Below are positions 1 to 9,575 of a stretch of DNA of 64,000 nucleotides, piece by piece. This DNA is from Burkholderia latens (GTDB lineage: Bacteria; Pseudomonadota; Gammaproteobacteria; Burkholderiales; Burkholderiaceae): positions 1,860,001 through 1,924,000 of the forward strand of contig NZ_CP013435.1 in the NCBI RefSeq assembly GCF_001718795.1. Direction: 5' to 3'. The notes under the pieces are model-generated. The model was not told the origin of the DNA and made no database searches. It saw nothing but the letters and a program-made list of their open reading frames with translations. Position 1 is the first letter of the stretch. Each line of letters opens with the position of its first letter. The position numbers and the translations under genes were made by a program.

Positions 1-271
1 GGCCCGCGAACGGCGATGCGAGATTGCCGAGGCCGCCCAGATCGGGCATCGCCGGCATCTGGAACGGGAGCGATGCGGGGAACTGGAAGGCGGCGAACGG
101 GTTCGCGGAAGTCGCGGCCGTTGCGGCGCGGGCCGGATCGGCGAAGCCGCGCCATGCGTTCAGCCATGACTCGAACATCTGCTGCATCGGCTGCGCGGCC
201 TGACCGAAACCGGTGCTGCCCGCGGAAGTGCCCGCCTGAGCGGACGTCGACGAATTTTTCGATGCTGTCAT
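1..271 (-). CDS. phaC: Poly(3-hydroxyalkanoate) synthase class I, N-terminal part only
   Basis: Open frame from an ATG at 271 to the window edge, about 90 codons with no stop. It begins MTASKNSSTSAQAG and contains PMQQMFESWLNAWRGF followed by a Pro/Phe/Met-rich stretch, which I recognise as the variable N-terminus of Burkholderia PhaC. The enzyme polymerises (R)-3-hydroxyacyl-CoA into storage granules. The catalytic alpha/beta-hydrolase part lies outside the window, so active-site residues cannot be checked. A TAAGGCAGGTA sequence just before the ATG can serve as ribosome binding site. Its upstream neighbours pgeF and rluD match the usual Burkholderia order. The identification rests on the N-terminus and context only. 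Confidence 0.8.
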   Translation of the reverse strand, partial: MTASKNSSTSAQAGTSAGSTGFGQAAQPMQQMFESWLNAWRGFADPARAATAATSANPFAAFQFPASLPFQMPAMPDLGGLGNLASPFAG

Positions 272-636
272 TACCTGCCTTACCGGTGATTCGTGAGCGT
301 CAATCGTGAAATCCTGCTCGCGCGCCGCATGCCGACTGCGAGCCGGGCCGTCATGCTCTGGAGAGGCGTCTCCAGATTCTGCCGCAGTGCGGTATTTTTA
401 TCATTATCGTTTTCCCCATGTGAAGCACCGCGTCAAACCACTGAACGTTTCATCCCGGAGATAATCCGCGCGCGACAGACGGGACAAGGCTTCCGCGGAA
501 ACATAAAATATTTTGCTTGACTTGACGCTGCGATTATTCATTAGGTGGTCAGTGCAACGACGCATTGCCGCGTCAATATCGAGACAAGTCCATTTTGCAG
601 TGCAATAAGCCGCGCGTTCGAGCGCGCGGCCGGCCG
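272..636. other. phaC upstream region, no gene
   Basis: A 365-bp gap between phaC and pgeF, both on the minus strand. It is locally AT-rich around 390-420 and 500-540, in contrast to the coding DNA, as expected for the phaC promoter region. I see TTGACG and ATAAT-like elements on the minus strand but no pair with correct 16-18 bp spacing, so no promoter is called. Small open frames here look like chance. Confidence 0.6.
601..630 (-). terminator. Possible terminator after pgeF
   Basis: Eight-base GC stem (609-616 with 623-630) around a six-base loop just past the pgeF stop. On the minus strand it is followed by TTATTGCA, a weak U-tract, so termination may be partial. Confidence 0.45.
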
Positions 637-1476
637 TCATTCGGTCAGCCAGATGGCTGCGGCCATGCGTCCGGTGATGCGGTCGCGCCGGTATGAGTAG
701 AAGCGCGCGGGTTCGGTGACCGTGCATGCGGTTCCGCCGCTCACGTGCGCGACGCCAGCGCGAGCGAGTCGCAGCCGGGCAAGCGCAGGCAGATCGGCGA
801 GGAACTTGCCCGGCGCGGCATCGCTCGCGACGAACGCCTGCCGCGTCTCATCATGCTCCGACTGCGCAGCCGTGTCGAGGAACGCATCGCGCACGTCCGC
901 GCCGACTTCGAATGCCTGCGGACCGATCGCCGGCCCGAGGTACGCATGGAGCTGGTCCGTCGCGCCGCCCGCGAGCGCGGCAACGCGGGCCGCGGTCTGC
1001 TCGACGATGCCGGCCGCAAGTCCGCGCCAGCCGGCGTGGGCGACACCCACGGCTCTGCCCTGCGCATCGCACAGCAACACCGGCATGCAGTCCGCGACCA
1101 TCACGACGCAGACCGCACCCGCGCGGTCCGTCACGCTCGCGTCGGCCTGCACGGGTGCCGCGGCCTCAGGCGCGGCGCCGATCACCTCGTCCGCGCGCAC
1201 GATCCGCGCGCCGTGCACCTGTTCGAGCCACGCCGCGCGCGACTGGCCTGCGAGCGCGAGCAGTCGCGCGCGATTGGCGGCGACATGGGCCGGATCGTCA
1301 CCGGTGTGCAGGCCGAGATTCATGCCGCCCGCCAACGCGGCGCCATCCCGCCAGCGCCCATACGGACCTTCGCTCACGCCGCCGTCGCGCGTGGTGATCA
1401 GCGCCCGCACGCGCGGCGAAACGTGCCAGTCGGGGCGGATGCAGTCATGCCATGTCAACGGCGCCAGGTTCGTCAT
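637..1476 (-). CDS. pgeF: Multicopper-oxidase-like laccase-domain protein PgeF (YfiH family)
   Basis: A 279-residue protein of the PgeF/YfiH family. In E. coli this protein removes L-Ser misincorporated into peptidoglycan precursors; related proteins act on purine nucleosides. The family metal-site motifs are present: VHGARIVRADE, MVADCMPVLL (Cys) and GVAHAGWRGL (His). The ATG at 1476 is chosen because a GGAGGAG sequence lies at suitable distance. A GTG at 1482 would add two residues but sits too close to that site. The gene follows rluD with overlap of its ribosome site into the end of rluD, so the two are probably cotranscribed and translationally coupled. Confidence 0.9.
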   Translation of the reverse strand: MTNLAPLTWHDCIRPDWHVSPRVRALITTRDGGVSEGPYGRWRDGAALAGGMNLGLHTGDDPAHVAANRARLLALAGQSRAAWLEQVHGARIVRADEVIGAAPEAAAPVQADASVTDRAGAVCVVMVADCMPVLLCDAQGRAVGVAHAGWRGLAAGIVEQTAARVAALAGGATDQLHAYLGPAIGPQAFEVGADVRDAFLDTAAQSEHDETRQAFVASDAAPGKFLADLPALARLRLARAGVAHVSGGTACTVTEPARFYSYRRDRITGRMAAAIWLTE

Positions 1477-1482
1477 CGGCAC

Positions 1483-2688
1483 TCACTCCTCCTCGTCGTC
1501 CACGTAGGGCTCATCGTCGTGATACTCGCCGGCGAAATCGTCGTCGTCGTAGACGTCGTCATCATCGTCGAATTCGTCGTCCTGGCCGAAGCCCAACGCC
1601 GCGACCAGTGCATTCATGTCGTCCGGCAGCGGGCAACGCCACTGCATCGTCTTGCCCGTGACCGGATGCACGAGGCCGAGCCGCCACGCATGCAGCGCCT
1701 GCCGTGCGAACCCGTTCGGCAGCGGCGCGACCGAGCGCTTGCCGCGCGCGCGGCCGTACACCGGATCGCCAAGCAACGGATGCCCGGCATGCGAGCAATG
1801 CACGCGGATCTGATGCGTGCGTCCGGTTTCGAGATCGCACTGGATCGCCGAAACGGGCTGACGTTGCCACACGCATGTGTCAACCGTGCGGAAATGCGTG
1901 CGCGCGGGCTTGCCCGACGCGCCGGTGACGACAGCCATGCGCGTGCGCTCGCGCGGATCGCGGCCGATCGGCGCGTCGATCGTGCCTTCGTCGGGCATCG
2001 TGCCCCACACGAGCGCGAAATAGCGGCGCTTCACGGTACGGGCTTGCAACTGGCGCACGAGATCGGTCTGTGCGGCGAGCGTGCGTGCCACCACCATCAG
2101 GCCCGACGTCTCCTTGTCGAGCCGGTGCACGATGCCCGCGCGCGGCAGGCCGGCCGCCGCGTCGCCGTAGCGGTGCAGCAGGCCGTTGAGGATGGTGCCG
2201 CTCCAGTTGCCGGCGGCCGGATGCACGACGAGGCCGGCCGGCTTGTTGATCACGACGAGCGCATCGTCCTCGTAGATCACGTCGAGCGGCACGGGCTCCG
2301 GCGTAAACGCGAGCTGCTCCGGCAGCAGGTCGGGCACAAGCGCGATTTTCGCGCCGAGCGGCACCGGCTGACGGATCTTCGCGGGCGCGCCGTCGACCAG
2401 CACGCGCTGCGCGTCGATCCAGCTCTGCAGGCGGCTGCGGGAGAATTCGGGAAACAGCTGGGCAAGCGCCTTGTCGAGGCGCTCGCCGGCAAGCGACAAC
2501 GGCACTTCGACGATCCGAGGCGAGTCGTCGCCCGCGGCGGACGGCACGACGGGCGCCCGGATCGCGTCGCCGGCCAGATCGTCATCGAGGGAATCCCCTG
2601 ACGCTGCGTCGGCGGGCCGATCGCTTGGGCTATAATCTTCGCGATTTGACTTGCCCCGCGGGGCATTCTGCGAACTTGAACGGGTCAT
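1483..2688 (-). CDS. rluD: 23S rRNA pseudouridine(1911/1915/1917) synthase RluD
   Basis: Modifies uridines in helix 69 of 23S rRNA during 50S assembly. Domains: S4 RNA-binding region at about residues 60-120, then the RsuA/RluA catalytic domain with the [10 protein letters not shown] signature, catalytic Asp191. At 401 residues it is about 75 longer than the E. coli enzyme. The extra length is an N-terminal segment of about 55 residues and a very acidic C-terminal tail: residues 368-401 hold 21 Asp/Glu of 34. No in-frame Met lies near the family start and no clear ribosome site precedes the ATG at 2688, so the true start could be further in. The 5' end overlaps the bamD promoter on the other strand. 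Confidence 0.88.
   Translation of the reverse strand: MTRSSSQNAPRGKSNREDYSPSDRPADAASGDSLDDDLAGDAIRAPVVPSAAGDDSPRIVEVPLSLAGERLDKALAQLFPEFSRSRLQSWIDAQRVLVDGAPAKIRQPVPLGAKIALVPDLLPEQLAFTPEPVPLDVIYEDDALVVINKPAGLVVHPAAGNWSGTILNGLLHRYGDAAAGLPRAGIVHRLDKETSGLMVVARTLAAQTDLVRQLQARTVKRRYFALVWGTMPDEGTIDAPIGRDPRERTRMAVVTGASGKPARTHFRTVDTCVWQRQPVSAIQCDLETGRTHQIRVHCSHAGHPLLGDPVYGRARGKRSVAPLPNGFARQALHAWRLGLVHPVTGKTMQWRCPLPDDMNALVAALGFGQDDEFDDDDDVYDDDDFAGEYHDDEPYVDDEEE
2631..2636 (+). promoter_or_regulatory. Likely bamD promoter, -10 element
   Basis: Perfect TATAAT about 95 bp before the bamD ATG, in a GGGCTATAATC context. No good -35 is seen at 17 bp. It lies inside the annotated rluD 5' coding region on the opposite strand. 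Confidence 0.55.
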
Positions 2689-2729
2689 TTAGACTGGGTC
2701 ACCGAGACTTGAAGCTAGGACATGCGAGC

Positions 2730-3554
2730 ATGATGAATTCGACCAAACGTACGGCCAAAACCGTCGCCGCCCGAGCTGCGGCGGTAGCGGCCGCGGCCCT
2801 CATCGCCGGCTGCCACGGCTTGCCGCAGAAGCAGGACGAGACGGCTACCTGGTCGAACAACAAATTATACTCAGAGGCCCAGGACGCACTGTCCGGCGGC
2901 GACTGGGGCAAGTGCGCGAAATACTTCGAATCGCTGCAAGGCCGCGATCCGTTCGGTCATTTCGCGCAACAGGCGCAGATCAACGTCGCGTACTGCAACT
3001 GGAAGGACAACGAACCGGCCGCCGCCGACCAGGCCGTCGACCGCTTCATCCAGCTCCACCCGGACCACCCGGACATCCCGTACGCGTACTACCTGAAGGG
3101 GATGATCCACTTCAACGACGATCTCGGCCTGTTCGGCCGCTTTTCCGGCCAGGACATGAGCGAGCGCGATCCGCAGGCGCTGCGCGAATCGTACGATGCG
3201 TTCAAGGTGGTCGTGGACCGCTTCCCGAAGAGCAAGTACGCGCCGGATGCGGCGGCCCGGATGCGCTACATCGTCAACGCGCTCGCGTCGCACGAAGTGC
3301 ATGCGGCCGATTACTACTACCGGCGCGGCGCATATGTCGCGGCGATCAACCGCGCGCAACTCGCGATCAAGGACTACAAGGGTGCGCCCGCAATCGAAGA
3401 CGCGCTGCACATCATGATCCTGTCGTACGGCAAGCTGAACCAGCCGCAACTCGCAGAAGATACGAAGCGCGTGCTCGCGGGCACGTTCCCGGACAGCCCG
3501 TACATCACGGGCCACTCGCGCCCGGGCTCGAAGAAGTCGTGGTGGCAATTCTGA
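2730..3554 (+). CDS. bamD: Outer membrane assembly lipoprotein BamD (ComL)
   Basis: A 274-residue lipoprotein subunit of the BAM complex that inserts beta-barrel proteins into the outer membrane. The signal peptide is Ala-rich and ends in a lipobox LIAGC, giving lipidated Cys28. TPR-type helices follow, including NNKLYSEAQDALSGGDW near the start of the mature protein and the QLHPDHPDIPYAYYLKGM stretch typical of BamD. Two ATGs stand side by side at 2730 and 2733, with AGGA ten bases upstream. It is divergent from rluD and closed by a strong terminator. Length fits the family. Confidence 0.95.
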   Translation: MMNSTKRTAKTVAARAAAVAAAALIAGCHGLPQKQDETATWSNNKLYSEAQDALSGGDWGKCAKYFESLQGRDPFGHFAQQAQINVAYCNWKDNEPAAADQAVDRFIQLHPDHPDIPYAYYLKGMIHFNDDLGLFGRFSGQDMSERDPQALRESYDAFKVVVDRFPKSKYAPDAAARMRYIVNALASHEVHAADYYYRRGAYVAAINRAQLAIKDYKGAPAIEDALHIMILSYGKLNQPQLAEDTKRVLAGTFPDSPYITGHSRPGSKKSWWQF

Positions 3555-3574
3555 GCGACGCCCGCCGCACCAGC

Positions 3575-3604
3575 AAAAAACCCGGCCATCGAGCCGGGTT
3601 TTTT
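3575..3604. terminator. Bidirectional terminator, bamD / dinG
   Basis: AAAAAACCCGGC and GCCGGGTTTTTT arms around a six-base loop between two convergent genes. It has a U-tract on both strands, so it can serve both. Confidence 0.93.
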
Positions 3605-3636
3605 GTTGCCGTCTGCGGCAGCGCGCGACGGTATGC

Positions 3637-5877
3637 CTACGCGCGTTGTTGCGCGCGATGCTCGTCGAAGAAGTCCTGCACGACCGCGATCTCGCGCGTG
3701 CGCTTGAACGGCGGCAGGCTCTGCCAGATCCGGCGGCCATAAGGCTTGTCGACGAGCCGCGTGTCGCAGATCATCAGCACGCCGCGATCCGTCTCCGCGC
3801 GAATCAGCCGGCCTGCGCCCTGCTTCAGCGTGATCACGGCCTGCGGCAGCTGGTGAACCGCGAACGGGCTCAGGCCCTTGCGGGTCAGCGCGTCGAGACG
3901 CGCGGCGAGCACCGGGTCGTCCGGCGGCGCGAACGGCAACTTGTCGATCACGACGAGCGACAGCGCGTCGCCGCGCACGTCGACCCCTTCCCAGAAGCTC
4001 TGGCTGCCAACCAGGATCGCATTCCCGTACGAGCGGAAGCGATCGAGCAATTCGGTGCGGCTTGCATCGCCCTGCACCAGCAGCGGCGTGTTCCAGCCGC
4101 GCGATTCGATCACGTCGCGCAATTTCGATGCGATCCGGTCGACCGCACGCAGCGTCGTGCACAGCATGAAGACCCCGCCGCCCGACGCCTCGATCGCCGG
4201 CAGCGCGGCGTCGAACACGGCATCGGTGAACGCCGGCGACGACGGCTGCGGCAGGTTGCGCGGCACGTACAGCAGCCCCTGTGTCTGATAGTCGAACGGG
4301 CTCGCGAGCGTCATCGAACGCCGCGAGCTGAGGCCCATCTGCGCCGCGTAGTGCGTGAAGTCGCCACGCACCGACAGCGTCGCCGACGTGAAGACCCACG
4401 CGCGCGGCACGCCGGCGCGCTGCTTCGCAAAGATCGGCGCGACCGACAGCGGCGTTTCGTGCAACTGCACGGTATGCGCGAACACCTCGACCCAGCGCAC
4501 CTTCTCGCCCGGGTCGTCGCCGGCGGCGGTGTTGGCGGCTGCAGCGGCATCGGCCTTCGCGGCCGCTTCCGCCGCCGCGGGCGTGACCCAGCCGGCGAGC
4601 AGATCCTGCAATTCGCGGGCGCGCCGCAGGCAGGCGCCGAGCGACTCCGCACGCTCGGCCTGGCCGGCCAGCGCCGATGCGAGCGCATCGAGCGCCGCGT
4701 CGAGCGCGTCGAGCGCGCCGAACATCGGATGATCGTCGCCCAGCTGCGCAAGCGACATGCGCACGATCTGGTCGTTCGCGAACGCAAGGCGCAAGTCGCG
4801 GGCCGCGCGCTCGAGGTCGCCGCCGAGCTTCACCCATTCGACCGCATCGCGCGCATGGCTAAGACCTTCGGCGACCGTGTCGCGCGCGAGTTCGAGGATC
4901 TGCGTGGTCGACAGCGTCTCGCCGAAGAACAGCGTGGCCGTTTCAGGCAACTGATGCGCCTCGTCGAAGATCACCGTGTTCGCGTTCGGCAGCAGTTCGG
5001 CCATCCCGGTGTCACGCAACATGATGTCCGCGAAGAACAGGTGATGGTTGACCACGACGATGTCGGCCTGCTGCGCCTCGCGCCGCGCCTGCATCACGAA
5101 GCACTCCTTGTAGTGCGGGCACTCCTGGCCGAGGCAGTTGTCGCGAGTGGATGTGACCATCGACCACACGGGTGCCGTCTCCGGCACGCTCGCGAGTTCG
5201 GCCTTGTCGCCGCTCTTCGTGATCTTCGCGAAACGGACGATTTCCTGCAGGTACGCGGTGTCCTGCCGCGACGGCAGCCGGCCGTTGTCGGCCGTACGCT
5301 GCAGGTAGTAATGGCACAGGTAGTTCGAGCGACCCTTGAGCATCGCCACCGTCACCGGCACCGCGAGCGCGTTGCGCACGGTCGGGATGTCGCGCTGGAA
5401 CAGTTGGTCCTGCAGGTGCTTCGTGCCGGTCGACACGATGACCTTGCCGCCCCACAGCATCGCCGGTACGAGGTACGCGTAGGTCTTGCCGGTGCCGGTG
5501 CCGGCTTCGACGATCAGCGTGTTGTCGCCGGCGTCGGTATCGGTGTCAACAGAGGTGTCCGCGGCGGGATCGGCCGGCTTGTCGGCGTCGCCCAGCCGAC
5601 GCGCAGGCCGCTTGCGGGTCTCGAAGATTTCGGGCTCGGGCAACCGGCGTGCGGACGCCTCCATCGCGGACGCGACCGCGCGCGCCATCTCGATCTGCGA
5701 TTGACGCGGACGATAACCGTCGAGCGCGCGCGCAAGGAGTCCGCCTTCGCCGAAGATCGTGTCGAGTTCGTCGACACGCTTGCGGCTCAGCTCGAACGTG
5801 CGTTCGGGCGCACGAACGCGCCCGGCGGACGACGCGTCACGCCGGGCATCGGGGTTGGCTTCAAGCGGTGAATTCAA
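3637..5877 (-). CDS. DinG/YoaA-type ATP-dependent 5'-3' DNA helicase with Fe-S cluster
   Basis: A 746-residue superfamily 2 helicase of the XPD/DinG group. It has Walker A GTGTGKT at 125-131, a DEAH box at 305-308, and four Cys (188, 248, 253, 259) in the right place for the 4Fe-4S cluster of this family. C-terminal motifs include GSQSFWEGVDV and QGAGRLIR. Family members unwind R-loops, D-loops and other repair intermediates. A charged Asp/Pro-rich insert at about 80-120 sits just before Walker A. The closest E. coli relative (DinG or YoaA) cannot be settled from sequence alone, so no symbol is given. The gene is convergent with bamD and shares its terminator. Confidence 0.9.
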   Translation of the reverse strand: MNSPLEANPDARRDASSAGRVRAPERTFELSRKRVDELDTIFGEGGLLARALDGYRPRQSQIEMARAVASAMEASARRLPEPEIFETRKRPARRLGDADKPADPAADTSVDTDTDAGDNTLIVEAGTGTGKTYAYLVPAMLWGGKVIVSTGTKHLQDQLFQRDIPTVRNALAVPVTVAMLKGRSNYLCHYYLQRTADNGRLPSRQDTAYLQEIVRFAKITKSGDKAELASVPETAPVWSMVTSTRDNCLGQECPHYKECFVMQARREAQQADIVVVNHHLFFADIMLRDTGMAELLPNANTVIFDEAHQLPETATLFFGETLSTTQILELARDTVAEGLSHARDAVEWVKLGGDLERAARDLRLAFANDQIVRMSLAQLGDDHPMFGALDALDAALDALASALAGQAERAESLGACLRRARELQDLLAGWVTPAAAEAAAKADAAAAANTAAGDDPGEKVRWVEVFAHTVQLHETPLSVAPIFAKQRAGVPRAWVFTSATLSVRGDFTHYAAQMGLSSRRSMTLASPFDYQTQGLLYVPRNLPQPSSPAFTDAVFDAALPAIEASGGGVFMLCTTLRAVDRIASKLRDVIESRGWNTPLLVQGDASRTELLDRFRSYGNAILVGSQSFWEGVDVRGDALSLVVIDKLPFAPPDDPVLAARLDALTRKGLSPFAVHQLPQAVITLKQGAGRLIRAETDRGVLMICDTRLVDKPYGRRIWQSLPPFKRTREIAVVQDFFDEHRAQQRA

Positions 5878-5932
5878 GGCAAGCGTTCCTGTGTCCAGCG
5901 CCCGGGCGGCGCCGGCGCTTGCCAGGCCGCGC

Positions 5933-6148
5933 TCAGGCGCGCTTATCCGGTTCCAGCTGCGATTGCAGCAAAATGATTTTGTCCTTGGCTGCCAGCTTTT
6001 CCTTCTTCAGCCGGTGCAGCGTAATGTCGTCGATGTCGGAGTGTCCTTCCTTCAGCTCGATTTCCCGAGCGAGCTGCTGGTGCTGCTCCTGCAATGCTGC
6101 CAAACGGTTGTGCAATTCCTGCTGCTGTTCCGTGGGACGGTTTTGCAT
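5933..6148 (-). CDS. YdcH/DUF465 family small coiled-coil protein
   Basis: A 71-residue, charged, fully helical protein. The ending HRLKKEKLAAKDKI is the core of the DUF465/YdcH family, which is widespread in proteobacteria and has no established function. The start at 6148 is fixed by a strong GAGGAGG ribosome site eight bases upstream. It lies 55 bp upstream of the helicase gene, same strand, and may be cotranscribed with it. No signal peptide or cysteine is present. Confidence 0.88.
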   Translation of the reverse strand: MQNRPTEQQQELHNRLAALQEQHQQLAREIELKEGHSDIDDITLHRLKKEKLAAKDKIILLQSQLEPDKRA

Positions 6149-6225
6149 ATGCGCCTCCTCATCGAAGCAGCGCGCCGGCTGGCGTGCCGGCACGCACGAG
6201 ACTGATTCCGGATCAATCCACCACG

Positions 6226-6975
6226 TTACTGCCCCTGCTGTTGCTTCTGCTTCGCCTTCTCGGCTGCTTCCTGCTGACGCCGCTCGACATCGGCCTTGTG
6301 CTGGGCGGCTTCCTTCTGCTTCTGCTCGTAGCGCGCGGCGTTCTCCGAGCGCTCCTGCGCTTTTTGCGCGGCCTGCTGGTGCGCCTGGTCGAGCTTGCGC
6401 TGGAAATCCGCCTGCTTCTGGTCGTATGCCTGCCGGTTCGCGGCGCGCTGCGGCCCTTCCGCACCGCGCTGCGCCTGCTTCAGTGCATTCTGCTCCTGCT
6501 TGTCGCGGAACGCAGCGGCGTTCGCCGCCTCGTTCGCGGCACGTTGCGGAGCCTCCGCCGCATTCTGCGCCTGCTTCAGCGCTTGCTGCTCGTCGCGCTG
6601 CTGCGCCCGGACCGCGCGCTGTTCGTCGTCGAGGGCGAGCTGCTCCTGACGGATGCTTGCCCGCTCCTCGCGCATCCGGTCGCGCGCATTGCCGAGACAG
6701 TGGTTGACGAAGAACTTGCTGTAGCAATCGTGCTCCGCCACCGCATAACGATAATCGTTTTCCGCGGAACGCTGATTGAGCACTTTTTGACGGGCGTCAA
6801 AATCCTGCGTGGCAGAGGCCGCAACCGGCGCGGCGGCGGTGTCAGGCACGGCCGTGCCGGAGGCCTGCGCATATGCGGCAGTGGGCCCGGCGGACAAAGC
6901 CGCGGCAAGCGCTGCGGCGAGCGCGACGAGAGAAATGCGGGAAGTTGGCAACGTCGTAGGAAAGCTGCGGGACAT
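6226..6975 (-). CDS. Secreted, Gln/Ala-rich coiled-coil protein, function unknown
   Basis: A 249-residue protein that I do not recognise beyond being a Burkholderia-type hypothetical. The first 40 residues are a signal peptide ending near AYAQASG. Residues 60-100 hold two Cys ([16 protein letters not shown]) that could form a disulfide in the periplasm. The rest is a long charged helix rich in Gln, Ala, Lys and Glu. A unit ALKQAQ..AE.PQRAAN occurs twice about 32 residues apart, so part of the helix arose by duplication. There is no lipobox. The -10-like TAGAAT ends seven bases before the ATG, so the mRNA may lack a leader. Divergent from tex. Confidence 0.75.
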   Translation of the reverse strand: MSRSFPTTLPTSRISLVALAAALAAALSAGPTAAYAQASGTAVPDTAAAPVAASATQDFDARQKVLNQRSAENDYRYAVAEHDCYSKFFVNHCLGNARDRMREERASIRQEQLALDDEQRAVRAQQRDEQQALKQAQNAAEAPQRAANEAANAAAFRDKQEQNALKQAQRGAEGPQRAANRQAYDQKQADFQRKLDQAHQQAAQKAQERSENAARYEQKQKEAAQHKADVERRQQEAAEKAKQKQQQGQ

Positions 6976-6982
6976 GTGCCAA

Positions 6983-6988
6983 ATTCTA
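6983..6988 (-). promoter_or_regulatory. Candidate -10 element, leaderless start for the 6226-6975 gene
   Basis: TAGAAT on the minus strand with seven bases between it and the ATG at 6975. Initiation would fall on or next to the A of ATG. No Shine-Dalgarno sequence is present. No convincing -35 is seen. Confidence 0.4.
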
Positions 6989-7135
6989 TCACCCCCCCGG
7001 CTGGACGCTCCGCCATTTATGGCAAAATGCCCCGCTTCACTCACCCGCGGCATCTGGTCCGGCGGGCCCGTCTCGCAGCCCGCCGCGCGGTCTGCCGGCC
7101 CGCGCCGCGATTTCAGCAGGCAGATCATCCACGAC

Positions 7136-9460
7136 ATGACGGAAACCGTAGCACTCAAGATCGTACAGCGCATCGCCACCGAACTGTCCGTCCAGCCACG
7201 CCAGGTCGCGGCGGCAGTGCAACTCCTCGACGAAGGCTCGACCGTTCCGTTCATTGCCCGGTACCGCAAGGAAGTGACCGGCAACCTGGACGACACGCAG
7301 CTGCGCCAGCTCGAGGAGCGGCTCCTTTATCTGCGCGAGCTCGAGGATCGCCGCGCCGCGATCCTGTCGAGCATCGACGAACAGGGCAAGCTGACCGACG
7401 AACTGCGCGCCGCGATCGACGCGGCCGACAGCAAGCAGGTGCTCGAAGACCTCTATCTGCCCTACAAGCCGAAACGCCGCACGCGCGCACAGATCGCCCG
7501 CGAAGCCGGGCTCGAGCCGCTCGCGCAGGCGCTGCTGGCCAATCCGCTGCTCGACCCGCAAACCGAGGCGGCCGCGTACGTCGATGCCGACAAGGGCGTC
7601 GCCGACGTAAAGGCCGCGCTCGACGGCGCGCGCGACATCTTGTCCGAGCAATTCGGCGAGACGGCGGAACTGCTCGGCAAGCTGCGCGACTACCTGCACA
7701 GCCAGGGCGTCGTGTCGTCGGCGGTCGTCGAAGGCAAGGAGAACGAGGAAGGCGAGAAGTTCCGCGACTACTACGACTACGCGGAAACGATCCGCACCGT
7801 GCCGTCGCACCGCGCGCTGGCGCTGTTCCGCGGCCGCAATGCGGGCGTGCTGACCGTTAAGCTCGGCCTCGGCGACGAACTCGACGCGCAGGTTCCGCAT
7901 CCAGGCGAAGCGATGATCGCGCGCCATTTCGGAATCGCGAACCAGGGCCGCCCGGCCGACAAGTGGCTGTCCGACGTGTGCCGCTGGTGCTGGCGTGTGA
8001 AGGTGCAGCCGCACATCGAGAACGAACTCCTCACCCAACTGCGTGAAACGGCCGAAGCCGAGGCGATCCGCGTGTTCGCGCGCAACCTGAAGGATCTGCT
8101 GCTCGCCGCGCCGGCCGGCCCGAAGGCCGTGATCGGCCTCGACCCCGGCCTGCGCACCGGCGTGAAGGTCGCCGTGGTCGACCGCACCGGCAAGCTGCTG
8201 GCGACCGATACGATCTACCCGCACGAGCCGCGCCGCGACTGGGACGGCTCGCTGGCGAAGCTCGCCCGGCTCGCCGCGCAGACGCAGGCCGAGCTGATCA
8301 GTATCGGCAACGGCACCGCGTCGCGCGAAACCGACAAGCTCGCGAGCGAGCTGATCGCGAAGCATCCGGAGCTGCGGTTGCAGAAGATCGTCGTGTCGGA
8401 AGCCGGCGCGTCGGTCTACTCGGCGTCGGAGCTGGCGGCAAAGGAATTCCCGGATCTCGACGTGTCGCTGCGCGGCGCCGTGTCGATCGCGCGTCGACTG
8501 CAGGACCCGCTCGCCGAGCTCGTGAAGATCGAACCGAAAGCAATCGGCGTCGGCCAGTACCAGCACGACGTGAACCAGCGCGAACTGGCCCGCTCGCTCG
8601 ACGCGGTGGTCGAGGACTGCGTGAACGCGGTCGGCGTCGACGCGAACACCGCGTCGGTCGCGCTGCTCGCACGCGTGTCGGGCCTCAATGCGACGCTCGC
8701 GCGCAACATCGTCGACTATCGCGATGCGAACGGTCCGTTCCCGTCGCGCGATCACCTGCGCAAGGTACCGCGCCTTGGCGACAAGACGTTCGAACAGGCT
8801 GCCGGCTTCCTGCGCATCAACGGCGGCGAGAATCCGCTCGACCGCTCGTCGGTGCACCCGGAAGCGTATCCGGTCGTCGAGCGGATTCTCGCGAAGATCA
8901 ACAAGCGGATCGACGACGTGCTCGGCAGCCGTGACGCACTGTCAGGCCTGTCGCCGGCGGAATTCGTCGACGAACGTTTCGGGTTGCCGACCGTGCGCGA
9001 CATCCTGTCCGAACTGGAAAAACCGGGTCGTGACCCGCGCCCGGAATTCAAGACCGCGACGTTCCGCGACGGCGTCGAAAAAGTGTCCGATCTGGTGCCG
9101 GGCATGCTGCTCGAAGGTGTCGTGACGAACGTCGCGGCATTTGGCGCGTTCGTCGACGTCGGCGTACACCAGGACGGCCTCGTTCACGTATCCGCGATGT
9201 CGACGAAGTTCATCAAGGATCCGCACGAAGTCGTGAAGGCCGGCCAGGTCGTCAAGGTCAAGGTCCTCGACGTCGACGTGAAGCGTCAGCGGATTGCGCT
9301 GACGATGCGCCTCGACGACGATGCGGCCGCACCCGGCATGGCGCCGCGCGGCGGCCAGGATCGCGGCGGCGCCGGCCGCGGCGCGGTGCGCCCGCAACGT
9401 TCGCGCGAGCCGGAACCCGCCGGCGCGATGGCCGCGGCGTTCGCGAAGCTCAAGCGCTGA
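7136..9460 (+). CDS. tex: Tex family RNA-binding transcription accessory protein
   Basis: A 774-residue Tex/YhgF protein. N-terminal helical region, then a YqgF/RNase H-like domain ([18 protein letters not shown] at about 330), tandem helix-hairpin-helix motifs ([19 protein letters not shown] and following), and a C-terminal S1 RNA-binding domain ending IALTMRLD. Tex is a bacterial relative of eukaryotic Spt6. The tail after S1 is Gly/Arg-rich ([11 protein letters not shown]), which may add nucleic-acid affinity. The start is placed at 7136, where family similarity begins. An in-frame ATG further up, around 7019, would add a non-conserved stretch. The gene ends in a strong terminator shared with kup. 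Confidence 0.93.
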   Translation: MTETVALKIVQRIATELSVQPRQVAAAVQLLDEGSTVPFIARYRKEVTGNLDDTQLRQLEERLLYLRELEDRRAAILSSIDEQGKLTDELRAAIDAADSKQVLEDLYLPYKPKRRTRAQIAREAGLEPLAQALLANPLLDPQTEAAAYVDADKGVADVKAALDGARDILSEQFGETAELLGKLRDYLHSQGVVSSAVVEGKENEEGEKFRDYYDYAETIRTVPSHRALALFRGRNAGVLTVKLGLGDELDAQVPHPGEAMIARHFGIANQGRPADKWLSDVCRWCWRVKVQPHIENELLTQLRETAEAEAIRVFARNLKDLLLAAPAGPKAVIGLDPGLRTGVKVAVVDRTGKLLATDTIYPHEPRRDWDGSLAKLARLAAQTQAELISIGNGTASRETDKLASELIAKHPELRLQKIVVSEAGASVYSASELAAKEFPDLDVSLRGAVSIARRLQDPLAELVKIEPKAIGVGQYQHDVNQRELARSLDAVVEDCVNAVGVDANTASVALLARVSGLNATLARNIVDYRDANGPFPSRDHLRKVPRLGDKTFEQAAGFLRINGGENPLDRSSVHPEAYPVVERILAKINKRIDDVLGSRDALSGLSPAEFVDERFGLPTVRDILSELEKPGRDPRPEFKTATFRDGVEKVSDLVPGMLLEGVVTNVAAFGAFVDVGVHQDGLVHVSAMSTKFIKDPHEVVKAGQVVKVKVLDVDVKRQRIALTMRLDDDAAAPGMAPRGGQDRGGAGRGAVRPQRSREPEPAGAMAAAFAKLKR

Positions 9461-9486
9461 GCGGCGCGACGCATCGTCGCCGTATG

Positions 9487-9514
9487 AAAAAACCCGCCGA
9501 AAGGCGGGTTTTTT
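9487..9514. terminator. Bidirectional terminator, tex / kup
   Basis: AAAAAACCCGCC and GGCGGGTTTTTT arms around a GAAA tetraloop between convergent genes. Confidence 0.95.
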
Positions 9515-9575
9515 CATGTTTTCGGCGAACCACGCCGCAGAAACCGCGCAGGCCGCAAGAGCGGCCGTGCGTACG

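Noticed and set aside
745..2601. Long open frame opposite rluD/pgeF (618 codons)
   Set aside because: High GC third positions remove stop codons from the opposite strand. Composition is Arg/His/Ala-rich, with no known domain, and it covers two well-supported genes.
5933..6727. 264-codon form of the YdcH gene
   Set aside because: The upstream part is antisense-like, Arg/Ala-rich and overlaps another supported gene; a strong ribosome site marks the 71-codon form.
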